From positions 3,224,001 through 3,288,000 of the forward strand of contig CATOTF010000002.1 of assembly GCA_951813045.1 (NCBI GenBank): DNA of 64,000 nt. Reading direction: 5' to 3'. Origin of the DNA: an uncultured Rhizobiaceae bacterium. Its GTDB lineage: Bacteria > Pseudomonadota > Alphaproteobacteria > Rhizobiales > Rhizobiaceae. The notes under the pieces are model-generated. The model saw only the letters and a program-made list of their open reading frames with translations. It ran no database searches and was not told where the DNA came from. Positions within the stretch are counted from its first letter, which is position 1, and each line of letters begins with the position of its first letter. The position numbers were made by a program, and so were the translations under genes. Shown piece after piece: positions 43,811 to 52,787 of the stretch.

Positions 43811-46174
43811 ATGACTCAATTTGCCGGGCTTATTAACGCGCCGCCATCCCCATCGATAATCCTGAGACCTGGAATACCGTCATTACCGCCCGGAACAGAG
43901 CGGTATGTCGTTGAGGGTGGAGGGTCCGTGACCCTTGACGTGGAAACCGGCGACTGTATTGAAGTGGTTGATATTGAAGGCTGTCAGCCCTGCGAACTCA
44001 TCGGTATCGGTGCAAACGGTAAATTCAACGACGCCATTATAAACCGGCGCGCTGACAGCGACGCGGCTGGGTTAAAAGCCATCTTGTCCGGAGGCGATGA
44101 CAGCGCCAAACGCGCCCGCACCAGCCTTGAAAGGCGCAATGTTGATCTGTCCAAAATAAAGTCCGTCAGACTGTTCGGATCAGCCTCACCCGCAGGTGAC
44201 CGGGCGGAGCTTGATACAGAAAACGACGGGATATTGATCATCGCCGCCCCGGGCGGTGCCATGGATTTCGAAATTCAGAATTCCCCAACCTCAATTGAAG
44301 TGCTGATCCACCGCACAACGATCCACAAACCGCATAAGATGCGCCTGCCAGAGCCCCTGGCTGACCCCGTTCAGGAAATCCATATCGATAAGGCCACCGC
44401 AAAAAGTTTTACAGTCAATGCCGGTGAATACATTCAGATTATCGATGTCGACGGGCGCCAATGTTCCGATTTTCAAGCCTTCGCACGGCGTAAGCTTGAT
44501 GCCGGTAATGAATTAGCCCTCGATCCCACAATTACCCGATCTCTGCTCGGCCTGATCAATCCCATTCCCGGCATTCCCGCCAAAGCGTTTGACGGGGAAA
44601 TGGAACCGTTGGTCGAAGTCATTCAGGACACCTGCGGGCGACACGACGTGTTCATGACCGCTTGTAATTCCAAATACTACGATGAAATGGGTTATCCCGG
44701 CCACGTCAATTGTACGGATAATTTCAATCTCGTGCTGGATGAATTCGATATTCGCAAACGGCGCGGCTGGGAAGCGCTGAACTATTTTTACAACACAAAT
44801 ATTGACGCCGCCAATCAGATCTATTTTGACGAACCATGGTCCCGCCCCGGCGATTACGTCATGATGCGCGCGCTGACCGATCTGATCTGCGTCGCCTCCG
44901 CCTGCCCTTGCGACATTGATGCCGCAAACGGCTGGAACCCCACTGACATTCACGTACGCGTCTACGGCGCAAACGAAACCTTCAAACGAGCAACGGCCTT
45001 TCGCATGACCCCAGAAGCCGACGCGGTTCTCACCAAAGAAACCGCCTTCCATTCATCCTTTGCAAAACACACCCGCGATTTTACCGAATACAACGGCTAT
45101 TGGTTACCAAACCGGTTTAACAACGACGGTCCCACCGAAGAGTATTGGGCGGCGCGGGAAGCCGCGGTGGTGATGGATCTCTCCCCCTTGCGCAAATTTG
45201 AGGTCACCGGTCCGGACGCGGAAGCCCTGTTGAATTATTGCGTCACCCGCAATATCCGCAAGCTTTCAGATGGCCATGTGGTCTATACCGCCATGTGTTA
45301 CGAACACGGCGGCATGGTGGACGACGGCACAGTCTACCGCCTTGGGCCAGAGAACTTCCGCTGGATTGGCGGGTCGGATGTTTCCGGCATTTGGATGCGG
45401 GAACAGGCCGAGAAGCTTGGACTGAAAGCCTGGGTGCGCTCGTCCACCGATCAGATGCACAATATTGCCGTGCAAGGGCCGAAAAGCCGCGATTTTCTCA
45501 AAGACATCATCTGGACACCGCCGGATCGCGTTGAAGTTGGAGAGATTGACTGGTTCCGGTTTACAGTTGGCCGTATCGGTGATTATCAGGGGGCACCGGT
45601 TGTTGTTTCCCGGACCGGATATTCGGGCGAATTGGGTTATGAAGTATTCTGCCATCCAAAAGATGCCGAAACGGTATTCGATGCGGTTTGGGACGCGGGC
45701 CAGCCCCACGGTTTAAAACCGCTTGGGCTTGAAGCACTCGACTGGTTGCGGATTGAGGCCGGGCTAATCTTCAAAGACAATGAATTCGATGATACCACCG
45801 ACCCATATGAAGCGGGTATCGGCTTCACCGTTCCGCTCAAGACAAAAGAAGATGATTTTATCGGCAAGGCCGCATTGATTGAGCGTAAAGCCCACCCGCA
45901 GAAAAAACTTGTGGGGCTTGAGATGGATGGTCAGGAACTGGCCGGCAATGGCGACTGCATTCACATTGGTAGAGCTCAAATCGGCGAAGTCACAAGCGGG
46001 ATGAAATCACCGGTTCTCAAAAAGAACATCGCGCTCGCGCGGGTCAATATCGTCCATGCGGAACCGGGCACAAAAGTTGAGGTCGGCAAACTGGACGGCC
46101 ACATGAAACGGCTGCCCGCAACCGTGGTCTCATTCCCCCATTACGATCCGAAAAAGGAACGTCCGCGGAGTTAA
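43811..46174 (+). CDS. DUF1989 - aminomethyltransferase (GcvT-like) fusion protein
   Basis: A 787-aa protein. The N-terminal ~410 residues form two tandem parts of DUF1989 (urea carboxylase-associated) type: the first from about 40 to 180 is degenerate, the second from about 195 to 400 keeps YIQIIDVDGRQCSDFQAF, CGRHDVFMTACNSKYYDEMG and ASACPCDIDAANGWNPTDIH. From about 440 to the end is a GcvT/DmdA-like folate-binding domain: LRKFEVTGPDAEALLNY, QMHNIAVQGPKSRDFL, SRTGYSGELGYEVF and AGLIFKDNEFDDTTDPYEAG. Such domains move a methyl or methylene group to tetrahydrofolate. It likely demethylates or cleaves a methylated amine and passes the carbon to folate, in keeping with the sox and folD-like genes downstream. 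ATG 43811 follows GAGAAGAATGCG. Confidence 0.88.
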   Translation: MTQFAGLINAPPSPSIILRPGIPSLPPGTERYVVEGGGSVTLDVETGDCIEVVDIEGCQPCELIGIGANGKFNDAIINRRADSDAAGLKAILSGGDDSAKRARTSLERRNVDLSKIKSVRLFGSASPAGDRAELDTENDGILIIAAPGGAMDFEIQNSPTSIEVLIHRTTIHKPHKMRLPEPLADPVQEIHIDKATAKSFTVNAGEYIQIIDVDGRQCSDFQAFARRKLDAGNELALDPTITRSLLGLINPIPGIPAKAFDGEMEPLVEVIQDTCGRHDVFMTACNSKYYDEMGYPGHVNCTDNFNLVLDEFDIRKRRGWEALNYFYNTNIDAANQIYFDEPWSRPGDYVMMRALTDLICVASACPCDIDAANGWNPTDIHVRVYGANETFKRATAFRMTPEADAVLTKETAFHSSFAKHTRDFTEYNGYWLPNRFNNDGPTEEYWAAREAAVVMDLSPLRKFEVTGPDAEALLNYCVTRNIRKLSDGHVVYTAMCYEHGGMVDDGTVYRLGPENFRWIGGSDVSGIWMREQAEKLGLKAWVRSSTDQMHNIAVQGPKSRDFLKDIIWTPPDRVEVGEIDWFRFTVGRIGDYQGAPVVVSRTGYSGELGYEVFCHPKDAETVFDAVWDAGQPHGLKPLGLEALDWLRIEAGLIFKDNEFDDTTDPYEAGIGFTVPLKTKEDDFIGKAALIERKAHPQKKLVGLEMDGQELAGNGDCIHIGRAQIGEVTSGMKSPVLKKNIALARVNIVHAEPGTKVEVGKLDGHMKRLPATVVSFPHYDPKKERPRS

Positions 46175-46259
46175 CCGGAGGCTATTGCCCGCATGAAACC
46201 CGCGTAGAGCTGCAGTGAGACCCTTGAGAATTCATCCATGGCTTTTGCTGCATCAGTGT

Positions 46260-46889
46260 TCATACGCTGCAATGCCCCTCGCCCAGCGCGTTTTCCAGCG
46301 CTTGCGCATAAGCTGGCACAACACCCCAATTAGATATTGTATCGTGCTCCAATTCAACGTGATACGGTGCCGACCACGCGTTTGTTCCAACACGCATGGC
46401 TTGAACCAAACACGCGTTAGATGACACCAGTACACTTGCGCCTTCGGGAAGCTGCGTAACTTCTACAGAATGCCACTGGAGGCATTTTTGACGTATTGGA
46501 AGCCCTCCAAATACCCGGTCCTGCTGCCCTTCCCGCGTCAACTCAATTTCTAATATGCCAATTTCGGGTGGCCTTGCAGGCCCACAGGATCCACCAAGCG
46601 CATCTGCCAGCAGTTGATGACCAAGGCACAACCCAAGATACGGACGTTCGAGATTGCGGACCCATTTACGGATAGCGTGCTTCTCATCGATCAACCATGG
46701 ATACTCTTCCACGTCCCAGACATCCATAGGGCCGCCCATGACCCAAAGAGCATCATAGGGCTCTAATTCAGGTATCGGTTCGCCCGCATCAAGCTGAACT
46801 GCATCCCACTCGATACCATCTTCCTTCAAATATGTACGAAGTGAGCCAGGATGCTCGCATTCAATATGCTGGAATCCAAAGATTCGCAT
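46260..46889 (-). CDS. Class I glutamine amidotransferase, 3' end frameshifted
   Basis: A GATase1 protein of the GuaA-type amidotransferase branch often linked to polyamine or amino-amide metabolism. C88 in GLCLGHQLLADALGG is the nucleophile; H177 and E179 in YHVELEHDTISNWG complete the triad. ATG 46889 has GGAGAATC upstream. The frame stops at 46260 after ENALGEGHCSV, but one extra G in the G run opposite 46275-46278 restores ALQRMNTDAAKAMDEF and a longer C-terminus ending at a TAA at 46171. The restored protein would be 239 aa, the usual length. The loss is a short C-terminal helix, so activity may survive. It is either a real one-base deletion or an assembly error. Confidence 0.8.
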   Translation of the reverse strand: MRIFGFQHIECEHPGSLRTYLKEDGIEWDAVQLDAGEPIPELEPYDALWVMGGPMDVWDVEEYPWLIDEKHAIRKWVRNLERPYLGLCLGHQLLADALGGSCGPARPPEIGILEIELTREGQQDRVFGGLPIRQKCLQWHSVEVTQLPEGASVLVSSNACLVQAMRVGTNAWSAPYHVELEHDTISNWGVVPAYAQALENALGEGHCSV

Positions 46890-47208
46890 GCAAGATTCTC
46901 CGCCTGATGACTCATTTCAAAAATACTCGCTGATGAATTATAATCTATGCATCAGCGCGCGCAGTCAAAACCGATAAATCACTTCATTGGTTCGATCAGA
47001 ATACTCTAAATAAGTTGTGATTTGAAACCACGTTACCAACATAAATAAATATGTATTCATAAACTAAACATACTGATTAGAAATCACAGTAGGCGTTATT
47101 TCAATATATGAAGATCGAGTGATTGATTTAATACTGTGTATGACCGGTGTTTATTGCCAACTTACATATTTCCTGCTCAATTGTATGGAGGGCATCTGGG
47201 AGGTTGTT
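46890..47208. other. AT-rich intergenic region
   Basis: About 320 bases between the divergent amidotransferase gene and the PLA2-like gene. It is clearly richer in A and T than its surroundings and presumably holds both promoters. TGTGATTT (47016-47023) and AAATCACA (47081-47088) form a weak inverted pair. No credible gene is present; the short open frame from 47119 is an upstream extension of the next gene. Confidence 0.5.
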
Positions 47209-47607
47209 ATGGGTACAAACGTCAGACCACGCTGGAACGATTTGTCACCTGATTTTCAAAAGAGGTTTGGCAATGGTGTTGGTCCGTCGTGGTTTCCAGC
47301 ATTTTTACGCGCCTTTATTACAAAGCAATCATCTTGGTTCTTTAAGGATGCTTCATGGAAGCACCACGACTTCGGATATTGGGTCGGGCACACAAAAGCC
47401 CATCGTAAAACCTATGATGATAAGTTCCTGGCTGCAATGAAACATGACCTTAAAGATCGAGGACTCCTTACAAAAATTGGCGGATTTATAATATCACGAA
47501 GCTTTTTCGCCGCTGTTCGCCTTGGTGGAGGTGGCTCATTTTACTATCATCACGAGTATCGTAGCATTGCGGAACTGAAGGCCGCTCTCGACGAGGCCGG
47601 ACAATGA
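47209..47607 (+). CDS. Small protein with a phospholipase A2-like HD motif
   Basis: A 132-aa protein. The central segment ASWKHHDFGYWVGHTKAH (residues 48-65) with H53-D54, followed by TYDDKFLAAMKHDL (69-82), resembles the prokaryotic PLA2 pattern of an HDFGY helix and a second helix with Asp. It lacks the family's disulfide cysteines and the usual signal peptide. A glycine-rich RLGGGGSFYYHHEY segment follows. ATG 47209 has GGGAGG about five to ten bases upstream and is preferred to the open frame from 47119. It sits alone in an AT-rich stretch. Phospholipase activity is a hypothesis from motif likeness; no function is assigned. Confidence 0.6.
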   Translation: MGTNVRPRWNDLSPDFQKRFGNGVGPSWFPAFLRAFITKQSSWFFKDASWKHHDFGYWVGHTKAHRKTYDDKFLAAMKHDLKDRGLLTKIGGFIISRSFFAAVRLGGGGSFYYHHEYRSIAELKAALDEAGQ

Positions 47608-47773
47608 TCAGCAAGGCATATGATCCCTGCCAGTATGTTTTATTTTAAAGGTTGATATTGCGGATCGCTGCGACTGATATTCTGCGAATAGGTTCTCTAA
47701 ATTTGTCCAGTTTTACACCCCAATTCCATTCCCAAATTTTTGTCTGCTCTTGAATGGTAAATTTCAGGACCAA

Positions 47774-49834
47774 TCAGCCAAGCCCCAGCGCCGCACGGCG
47801 ATCTTTTGCCCAGGTTTGAATAATATGATCAACGGCCAGCCCGATGAAGGCGACGCAAAGGCCGAGCATCAATCCATTACCGATACCGTTTTGATCCGAC
47901 AGGGATTTCAGAATCAATTGACCCAGATCATCCGTTGCGATCAATGCGCCGATCATCACCATGAACAGAGCGAAAATAACTGTCTGGTTTATGCCCAACA
48001 TCATATGCGGTATGGCAAGCGGTATCTCAATATTCAACAACCGTTGTGTCCGATTGACCCCGGACATGGAACCTGCATCTTGCAAGGCTTGCGGTACATT
48101 GATTAACCCTTCGACTGTGTATCGCAAAGCAGGAATCGTTGCATAGATAATAACGGCAATCAGGACAGCAGAATCATTGACGCCAAAAAGCATCATCACC
48201 GGAATTAGATAGATAAATGACGGGAATGTTTGAAGCGTATCGCAGATGCGAAGCGCGACATTCGTTGCCCGTTCATTTTGCGCGCATAACACACCCATGC
48301 TCGTGCCAATGATCACCGAGATAACGACGCCGACCGTCGCCATATAAAGCGTTATCAACGCCCTGTCCCACCATTCGGTGAGTGCGAGAAACAGGGTGAA
48401 TGCACCTACGGTCAGCGCAGAGCGTATTCCACCAACGATGTATCCTATACCCATGAACAGGACGAACGTCGCCAGCACCGGCATGGCCAGATAAGCGTTC
48501 TTCATCGGGGTCAGGAAATTGACGAACAGCCAGGCGGTAAAAAGCTTGATTGGTGGCTGCCAGGTGTCCACCATCCAGTCCACACCCGCTTGCCAGAACC
48601 ATTCCGTGGTGATGCCTTTGTTGTGAGGAATGAGGTAAAAATAATTGATCTTATCGCCGAAGATAAATGTTCCCAAATAAGCAAGGACAATGCCCACGCC
48701 CAAAAAACCGAGCACGATCAAACTGTATTTATGACGTTCAACGAACCCGTGATCCGCAAAATAATCAATCTGCTTGTTCGCCCAGCTAAGCGACAGTTTG
48801 TCCAATGTAATCGCGATCAAGACAATGCAAATTCCAAGCTCCAACGCCTGACCAACACGAAGCTGGTTTAGTGCCAAAAGGAGATTAAAACCCAGACCTT
48901 TCGCGCCAATCAGTGAGGCGATCACAGCCATGGCGAGACATTGCATAATCACCTGGTTGACGCCGACAAGAATATTTTGTCGCGCACTTGGAAGCATGAC
49001 CTTGAACAGGAGCTGGAACTTGTTGCAACCGTTCATGACACCAGCCTCCTGAACTTCAGGGGAAACGCCCTTTAATCCAAGCAAGGTCAAACGAACCATC
49101 GGCGGTGTAGCAAAAATAATTGTGGCGATTGCGCCCGCATGATCACCCAGACCGAAGAAAACAGTCACCGGCACAAGGTAGGAAAAATGCGGCATCGTTT
49201 GCGCGACATTCAAAAGAGGCATTAAGACCGCTTCAGTCGTTTTGCTTTTATAAGCCCAAATGCCAAAGGCTACACCGAGCAGGACGGAGACGGGTGCCGC
49301 AATCAGCACGAAGGACAATGTCTCCATCGCAGGCACCCATTGGCCAAATATACCAATGTAAGCCAGCGCTGCCCCAACGAAGATCGCGAGACCTTTACCA
49401 TTCAATGCGTATCCCAAAACCATTGAACCGGCGACAACGACAGTCCACGGCAAGGCGGGCCATACCGCCCATTCGTTTTCACTTACAAAGTCCCAGCTGG
49501 TAAACGCAACAATGGTTTTAACGCCCCCCAGGAGTAATTCACGGATGAATTGAATTCCGAACAGGATGAAACCAGAAAATGATCGCGTGATTTCCTTAAG
49601 GAAGGCTGATTCTTCGTAATCTTCAATGTCAGGATTATAGGTTTCAATCGGAAACCACTCAAACATCATATATTCAACAGAGCCGTTTAAAGCCGCAGGC
49701 CAACCGGCAATCAATGACGGAAGACGCCAAAGATAATTCCCATCGGACGCGGGAATGGTGAAGCACAGGACGAGAAAAATTCCAACGAGAAGCGCGAACT
49801 GCAGCGGTCTCGACAGTTTCGACAACTCAACCAT
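47774..49834 (-). CDS. proW: Glycine betaine/proline ABC transporter permease, two ProW domains fused
   Basis: A 686-aa inner-membrane protein containing two complete binding-protein-dependent permease domains. The first coupling loop is LLGLKGVSPEVQEAGVMNG (about residue 255), the second VEGLINVPQALQDAGSMSG (about 580). Each is preceded by the expected helices (LSFVLIAAPVSVLLGVAFGI; YMATVGVVISVIIGTSMGV). Betaine importers normally use two copies of one ProW/OpuAB; here one chain supplies both. ATG 49834 has the strongest ribosome binding site of the window (AAGGAGG, seven bases away). It is last in proX-proV-proW. The substrate class (betaine, choline or proline) is inferred from ProX and the sox neighbours. 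Confidence 0.94.
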   Translation of the reverse strand: MVELSKLSRPLQFALLVGIFLVLCFTIPASDGNYLWRLPSLIAGWPAALNGSVEYMMFEWFPIETYNPDIEDYEESAFLKEITRSFSGFILFGIQFIRELLLGGVKTIVAFTSWDFVSENEWAVWPALPWTVVVAGSMVLGYALNGKGLAIFVGAALAYIGIFGQWVPAMETLSFVLIAAPVSVLLGVAFGIWAYKSKTTEAVLMPLLNVAQTMPHFSYLVPVTVFFGLGDHAGAIATIIFATPPMVRLTLLGLKGVSPEVQEAGVMNGCNKFQLLFKVMLPSARQNILVGVNQVIMQCLAMAVIASLIGAKGLGFNLLLALNQLRVGQALELGICIVLIAITLDKLSLSWANKQIDYFADHGFVERHKYSLIVLGFLGVGIVLAYLGTFIFGDKINYFYLIPHNKGITTEWFWQAGVDWMVDTWQPPIKLFTAWLFVNFLTPMKNAYLAMPVLATFVLFMGIGYIVGGIRSALTVGAFTLFLALTEWWDRALITLYMATVGVVISVIIGTSMGVLCAQNERATNVALRICDTLQTFPSFIYLIPVMMLFGVNDSAVLIAVIIYATIPALRYTVEGLINVPQALQDAGSMSGVNRTQRLLNIEIPLAIPHMMLGINQTVIFALFMVMIGALIATDDLGQLILKSLSDQNGIGNGLMLGLCVAFIGLAVDHIIQTWAKDRRAALGLG

Positions 49835-49857
49835 ATCGCGCCTCCTTTCTTATTTGT

Positions 49858-50895
49858 TCAAGCCGATTCATCTTTGCCAAACAGGGTGTGGATGATTGAT
49901 TTATGGTTGAGCACTCCAACCATTTTGTCATTTTCATCGACAACCGGCACCGGTTTTGTCTCATTCAAAATGGCCTCAGCGACCGTTTCAATAATCGCAT
50001 CTTTGGAAACCCGCACGGAGCTGACTTTTACGCCCTTACCCGCTTTTTCCATCAGGTTTACACAACTCAGCACTTTTTCACGGGGAACGTCATTGGTGAA
50101 TTTGGCCACATATTCCGTTGCCGGATTCAATACAATATTCGCGGGAGTGTCTATTTGCTCAATGACCCCATCCTTCATAATCGCGATCCGATCGGCCAAT
50201 CTCAGTGCTTCGTCGAAATCGTGAGTGACAAAGAGAATTGTTTTTTGCAGCATGGCCTGCAGGCGCAGGAATTCATCCTGCATCTCCCGCCGGATCAATG
50301 GGTCGAGTGCGGAAAACGGTTCATCGAGAAACCAGATATCCGGTTCTACCGCGAGAGAACGGGCAATTCCGACGCGCTGTTGTTGGCCGCCAGACAATTG
50401 CCTTGGATAATAATTTTCGCGGCCGGAGAGATCAACAAGATCAATCATGGCGGCTGCCCGCTCGACACTTTCTTTTGTGCTTTGCCCTTTGACTTGCAGA
50501 GGAAACGCAATGTTTTCCAGAACGGTCTTATGCGGCAAAAGCGCGAAACTCTGGAACACCATGCCCATTTTGTTACGGCGTAATTCGATGAGTTCTTTTG
50601 GCTTCATGGCGAGCAGATCTTCGCCATCGATAAATATCTTGCCCGCAGTGGTATCCGTCAATTTCGAAATGCAACGCAGCAGCGTTGATTTACCGGACCC
50701 GGACAATCCCATGACAACCAGCATCTCGCCTTTATGAACCTCAAAGGACGCGCTGTTGACCCCAAAAATACAGCCCTCGGCTTTAAATTTTTCAACGTCT
50801 ATTGCGCCATTTGATTCCTGTAACAGTTTTGCGGTGGCCTCACCGAAAATCTTGTAAACGGATTCGCACTTAATAACCGGCGACTGATCGTTCAT
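49858..50895 (-). CDS. proV: Glycine betaine/proline ABC transporter ATPase (ProV/OpuAA type)
   Basis: A 345-aa ATPase energising betaine uptake. The N-terminus has the ProV-type lead (SVYKIFGEATAKLLQ). Walker A is GLSGSGKST, the Q-loop region MVFQSFALLPHKTVLENIAF, signature QLSGGQQQRVG, Walker B IWFLDEPFSALDP, and the switch His lies in LFVTHDFDEAL. The C-terminal ~70 residues form a single CBS-like segment (IIETVAEAILNETKPVPVVD), which in this family senses ionic strength or nucleotides. It lies between proX and the fused proW, 23 bases before the latter. Confidence 0.95.
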   Translation of the reverse strand: MNDQSPVIKCESVYKIFGEATAKLLQESNGAIDVEKFKAEGCIFGVNSASFEVHKGEMLVVMGLSGSGKSTLLRCISKLTDTTAGKIFIDGEDLLAMKPKELIELRRNKMGMVFQSFALLPHKTVLENIAFPLQVKGQSTKESVERAAAMIDLVDLSGRENYYPRQLSGGQQQRVGIARSLAVEPDIWFLDEPFSALDPLIRREMQDEFLRLQAMLQKTILFVTHDFDEALRLADRIAIMKDGVIEQIDTPANIVLNPATEYVAKFTNDVPREKVLSCVNLMEKAGKGVKVSSVRVSKDAIIETVAEAILNETKPVPVVDENDKMVGVLNHKSIIHTLFGKDESA

Positions 50896-50949
50896 TCTTT
50901 ATGTCCCTGCACCAAAGTTAACTGGTGGTGTTTTATGTGGTGTATTCAT

Positions 50950-50987
50950 AAAAAACCTCCCCCCAGACATTTTGTCGAGGGGGAGGT
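50950..50987 (-). terminator. Intrinsic terminator/attenuator after proX
   Basis: On the minus strand ACCTCCCCC (from 50987) pairs with GGGGGAGGT, followed by six T residues. It lies about 60 bases after the proX stop and 54 bases before the proV start, so part of the transcripts should carry proX alone. Confidence 0.85.
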
Positions 50988-51046
50988 CCAATTTCAAGCA
51001 AATTTAATTTGGCGGTGATGTCGCCCTCGCATCACCTCAAATTTGC

Positions 51047-51985
51047 TTATTCTACGAAAGCTTTCCAGACAGCTTCATTGTCCGCCAACCATTTTTTGGC
51101 AGCATCCTGGTGGCTCAATTTGTCAACATCAACGAGAGCCGCCATTTGGCCAATCTGTTTTGTTGAGAAAGACAATTTGCTGAACGCAGTATATGCAGCC
51201 GGGTGTGTTTTCGGGAACTGGTAGTTCGCCGCTTTTTTCAACCAACCTTTTGGCGATCCGCAAGATCCGTCACCACCGTCAGCCTTACGGCAACCGGGCT
51301 TGAATTCTGGGAATTCAAGGAAGACGAAACCGTCCGCATCGGTAAAGTTCGGTGACCAGTTAAAGGTGATGATACCGCGGTTTTCTTTCTTGGCAGAAGC
51401 GAGTTCAGCCCAGATAGCATCCGCAGAACCGGCAAATTTAACGGTGTATTTGTCGCCAAGGCCGAGGGCCTCAAGACGTACAGGCATCAAGTCACCGTGC
51501 CAGCTTTGCGGGCCTTCGAGCCAACGGCCCTTGCCGCCAGAGTCAGGTGTGGCGAAAACTTCCGGACAGTTTTTCAATGCTTCCCAGTTTGGCAGGCCTG
51601 GGCAGAGGTTGTTCTCGATGACGTATCCAGGAACGCCCATTTCTTCGAGTGTGGCAGCTTCATGTGTACCAGCGTCGATAACGCCGCCTTTGGCCATTGC
51701 ATTATAAAATGAAGCGCCGAATGTGGACTGCCAAACTTCGTGTGATAATGTCACATCTCCATTACGGATGGCTTCATATACCGCCTGTGAGTCTGAGGAC
51801 ACGTATTCCACGTTGTTGCCCATGCTCTCAAAAATCCCGCCGATGACATAAGCCATCACAACCTGGCTGGACCAGTTATGGGTTGGAATTTTGATTGGTT
51901 TACTTGAATCTTTTGCAAATACTGGCGCCGTAAAGGCGATCGATGCTGCAAGTGCAACACCCAATTTCAATGACTTCTTGACCAT
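51047..51985 (-). CDS. proX: Glycine betaine/choline-type ABC transporter substrate-binding protein (ProX/OpuAC)
   Basis: A 312-aa periplasmic binding protein with a Sec signal (MVKKSLKLGVALAASIAFTA, cleavage near VFAK). The mature protein keeps OpuAC features: IPTHNWSSQVVMAYVIGGIF, GDVTLSHEVWQSTFGASF, and several tryptophans (WSSQ, WQST, WSPNF) able to form the aromatic cage for a quaternary ammonium head. Four cysteines (NNLCPG, LKNCPE, PGCRKA, GSCGSP) could form two disulfides. ATG 51985 has GGGAGTTATC upstream. It is first in the importer operon; its leader (51986-52205) contains a GC-rich hairpin (52037-52054) with no T-tract. Confidence 0.94.
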   Translation of the reverse strand: MVKKSLKLGVALAASIAFTAPVFAKDSSKPIKIPTHNWSSQVVMAYVIGGIFESMGNNVEYVSSDSQAVYEAIRNGDVTLSHEVWQSTFGASFYNAMAKGGVIDAGTHEAATLEEMGVPGYVIENNLCPGLPNWEALKNCPEVFATPDSGGKGRWLEGPQSWHGDLMPVRLEALGLGDKYTVKFAGSADAIWAELASAKKENRGIITFNWSPNFTDADGFVFLEFPEFKPGCRKADGGDGSCGSPKGWLKKAANYQFPKTHPAAYTAFSKLSFSTKQIGQMAALVDVDKLSHQDAAKKWLADNEAVWKAFVE

Positions 51986-52205
51986 GATAACTCCCTATTC
52001 GGCTCAATTGAACCGTTGTTTGTTGACGCAATCAGTGGCGGGTTCAGTCCCGCCGATCCTCCCGATTACGCGTACAGCCAAGTATTGGCTAACTGCCGGT
52101 CAAAAGCAATCCAAAAACATACCGATTTGAACCTTTTGTGAACCAATTTCGACGTTCTATTGGTTTAACCCACAGGCAGCACCAAGATTAAGGGCAAATC
52201 TAAAT

Positions 52206-52787
52206 CTATAGCCGTAGCGAATTGACTCTATATCCAAATTGCTCGGCCGTATGGGTAATCCAGTGCCAGAAGGAACGGGCAAAACCACTATAGACATACA
52301 GGTCATAAACGGCGGCGTCATCGACCTGATGTAACAGAACACCAACTTGGGCTGTCGGTGTTTGAGCGCAAAAACCTTTTCCAGCCTTACTTTTATGAAG
52401 GTCCAGGCGGCAGCCACGGCTCATTAGTTCACGTGCCTGCGGCCCTGAAACTCGAACACAGATACGGCTATCGCTCTGCTCGGACACATGACCCAAACCA
52501 TTCGATTTTTTTGCGAGCATGGAAACGAATGCACCGTCTTGTTTCTTGGAAAACACCATCCATTGCCCCGGAGATACCGGCAGCGCCGTCATCGTTCGGG
52601 AATCTGTTGCAACACCCGGTGTAGTGCCGAGCTTCAATTTATTTGCAAGTGCTGATTCTTTTCCGCTAACAGCGAAAACTTGCGCGGATTGAAACCCGTG
52701 AACAACGGTCAGGGATATGCCTTCACCTCCATCGCCCTGTAATTGATCAAGATCACCCAACGGGTGGATTGCCGCAAAGTCAGCCAT
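52206..52787 (-). CDS. soxG: Sarcosine oxidase gamma subunit (SoxG)
   Basis: A 193-aa small subunit of heterotetrameric sarcosine oxidase. Typical features are the N-terminal hydrophobic ISLTVVHGFQSAQVFAVSG, the middle GQWMVFSKKQDG, RVSGPQARELMSRGCRLDL, and the C-terminal VYDLYVYSGFARSFWHWITH. The fold relates to GcvT-like domains. Its start overlaps the soxA stop by eight bases, so its translation is probably coupled. It is the last gene of soxB-soxD-soxA-soxG. The complex oxidises sarcosine to glycine, giving hydrogen peroxide and 5,10-methylene-tetrahydrofolate. Confidence 0.94.
   Translation of the reverse strand: MADFAAIHPLGDLDQLQGDGGEGISLTVVHGFQSAQVFAVSGKESALANKLKLGTTPGVATDSRTMTALPVSPGQWMVFSKKQDGAFVSMLAKKSNGLGHVSEQSDSRICVRVSGPQARELMSRGCRLDLHKSKAGKGFCAQTPTAQVGVLLHQVDDAAVYDLYVYSGFARSFWHWITHTAEQFGYRVNSLRL

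Noticed and set aside
47119-47208. N-terminal extension of the PLA2-like protein that might be a signal peptide
   Set aside because: The segment has hydrophobic residues but no ribosome binding site, while ATG 47209 is preceded by GGGAGG.
52037-52054. GC hairpin GGCGGG/CCCGCC in the proX leader
   Set aside because: No T-tract in the direction of transcription and only six base pairs; noted in the proX entry but not called a terminator or riboswitch.
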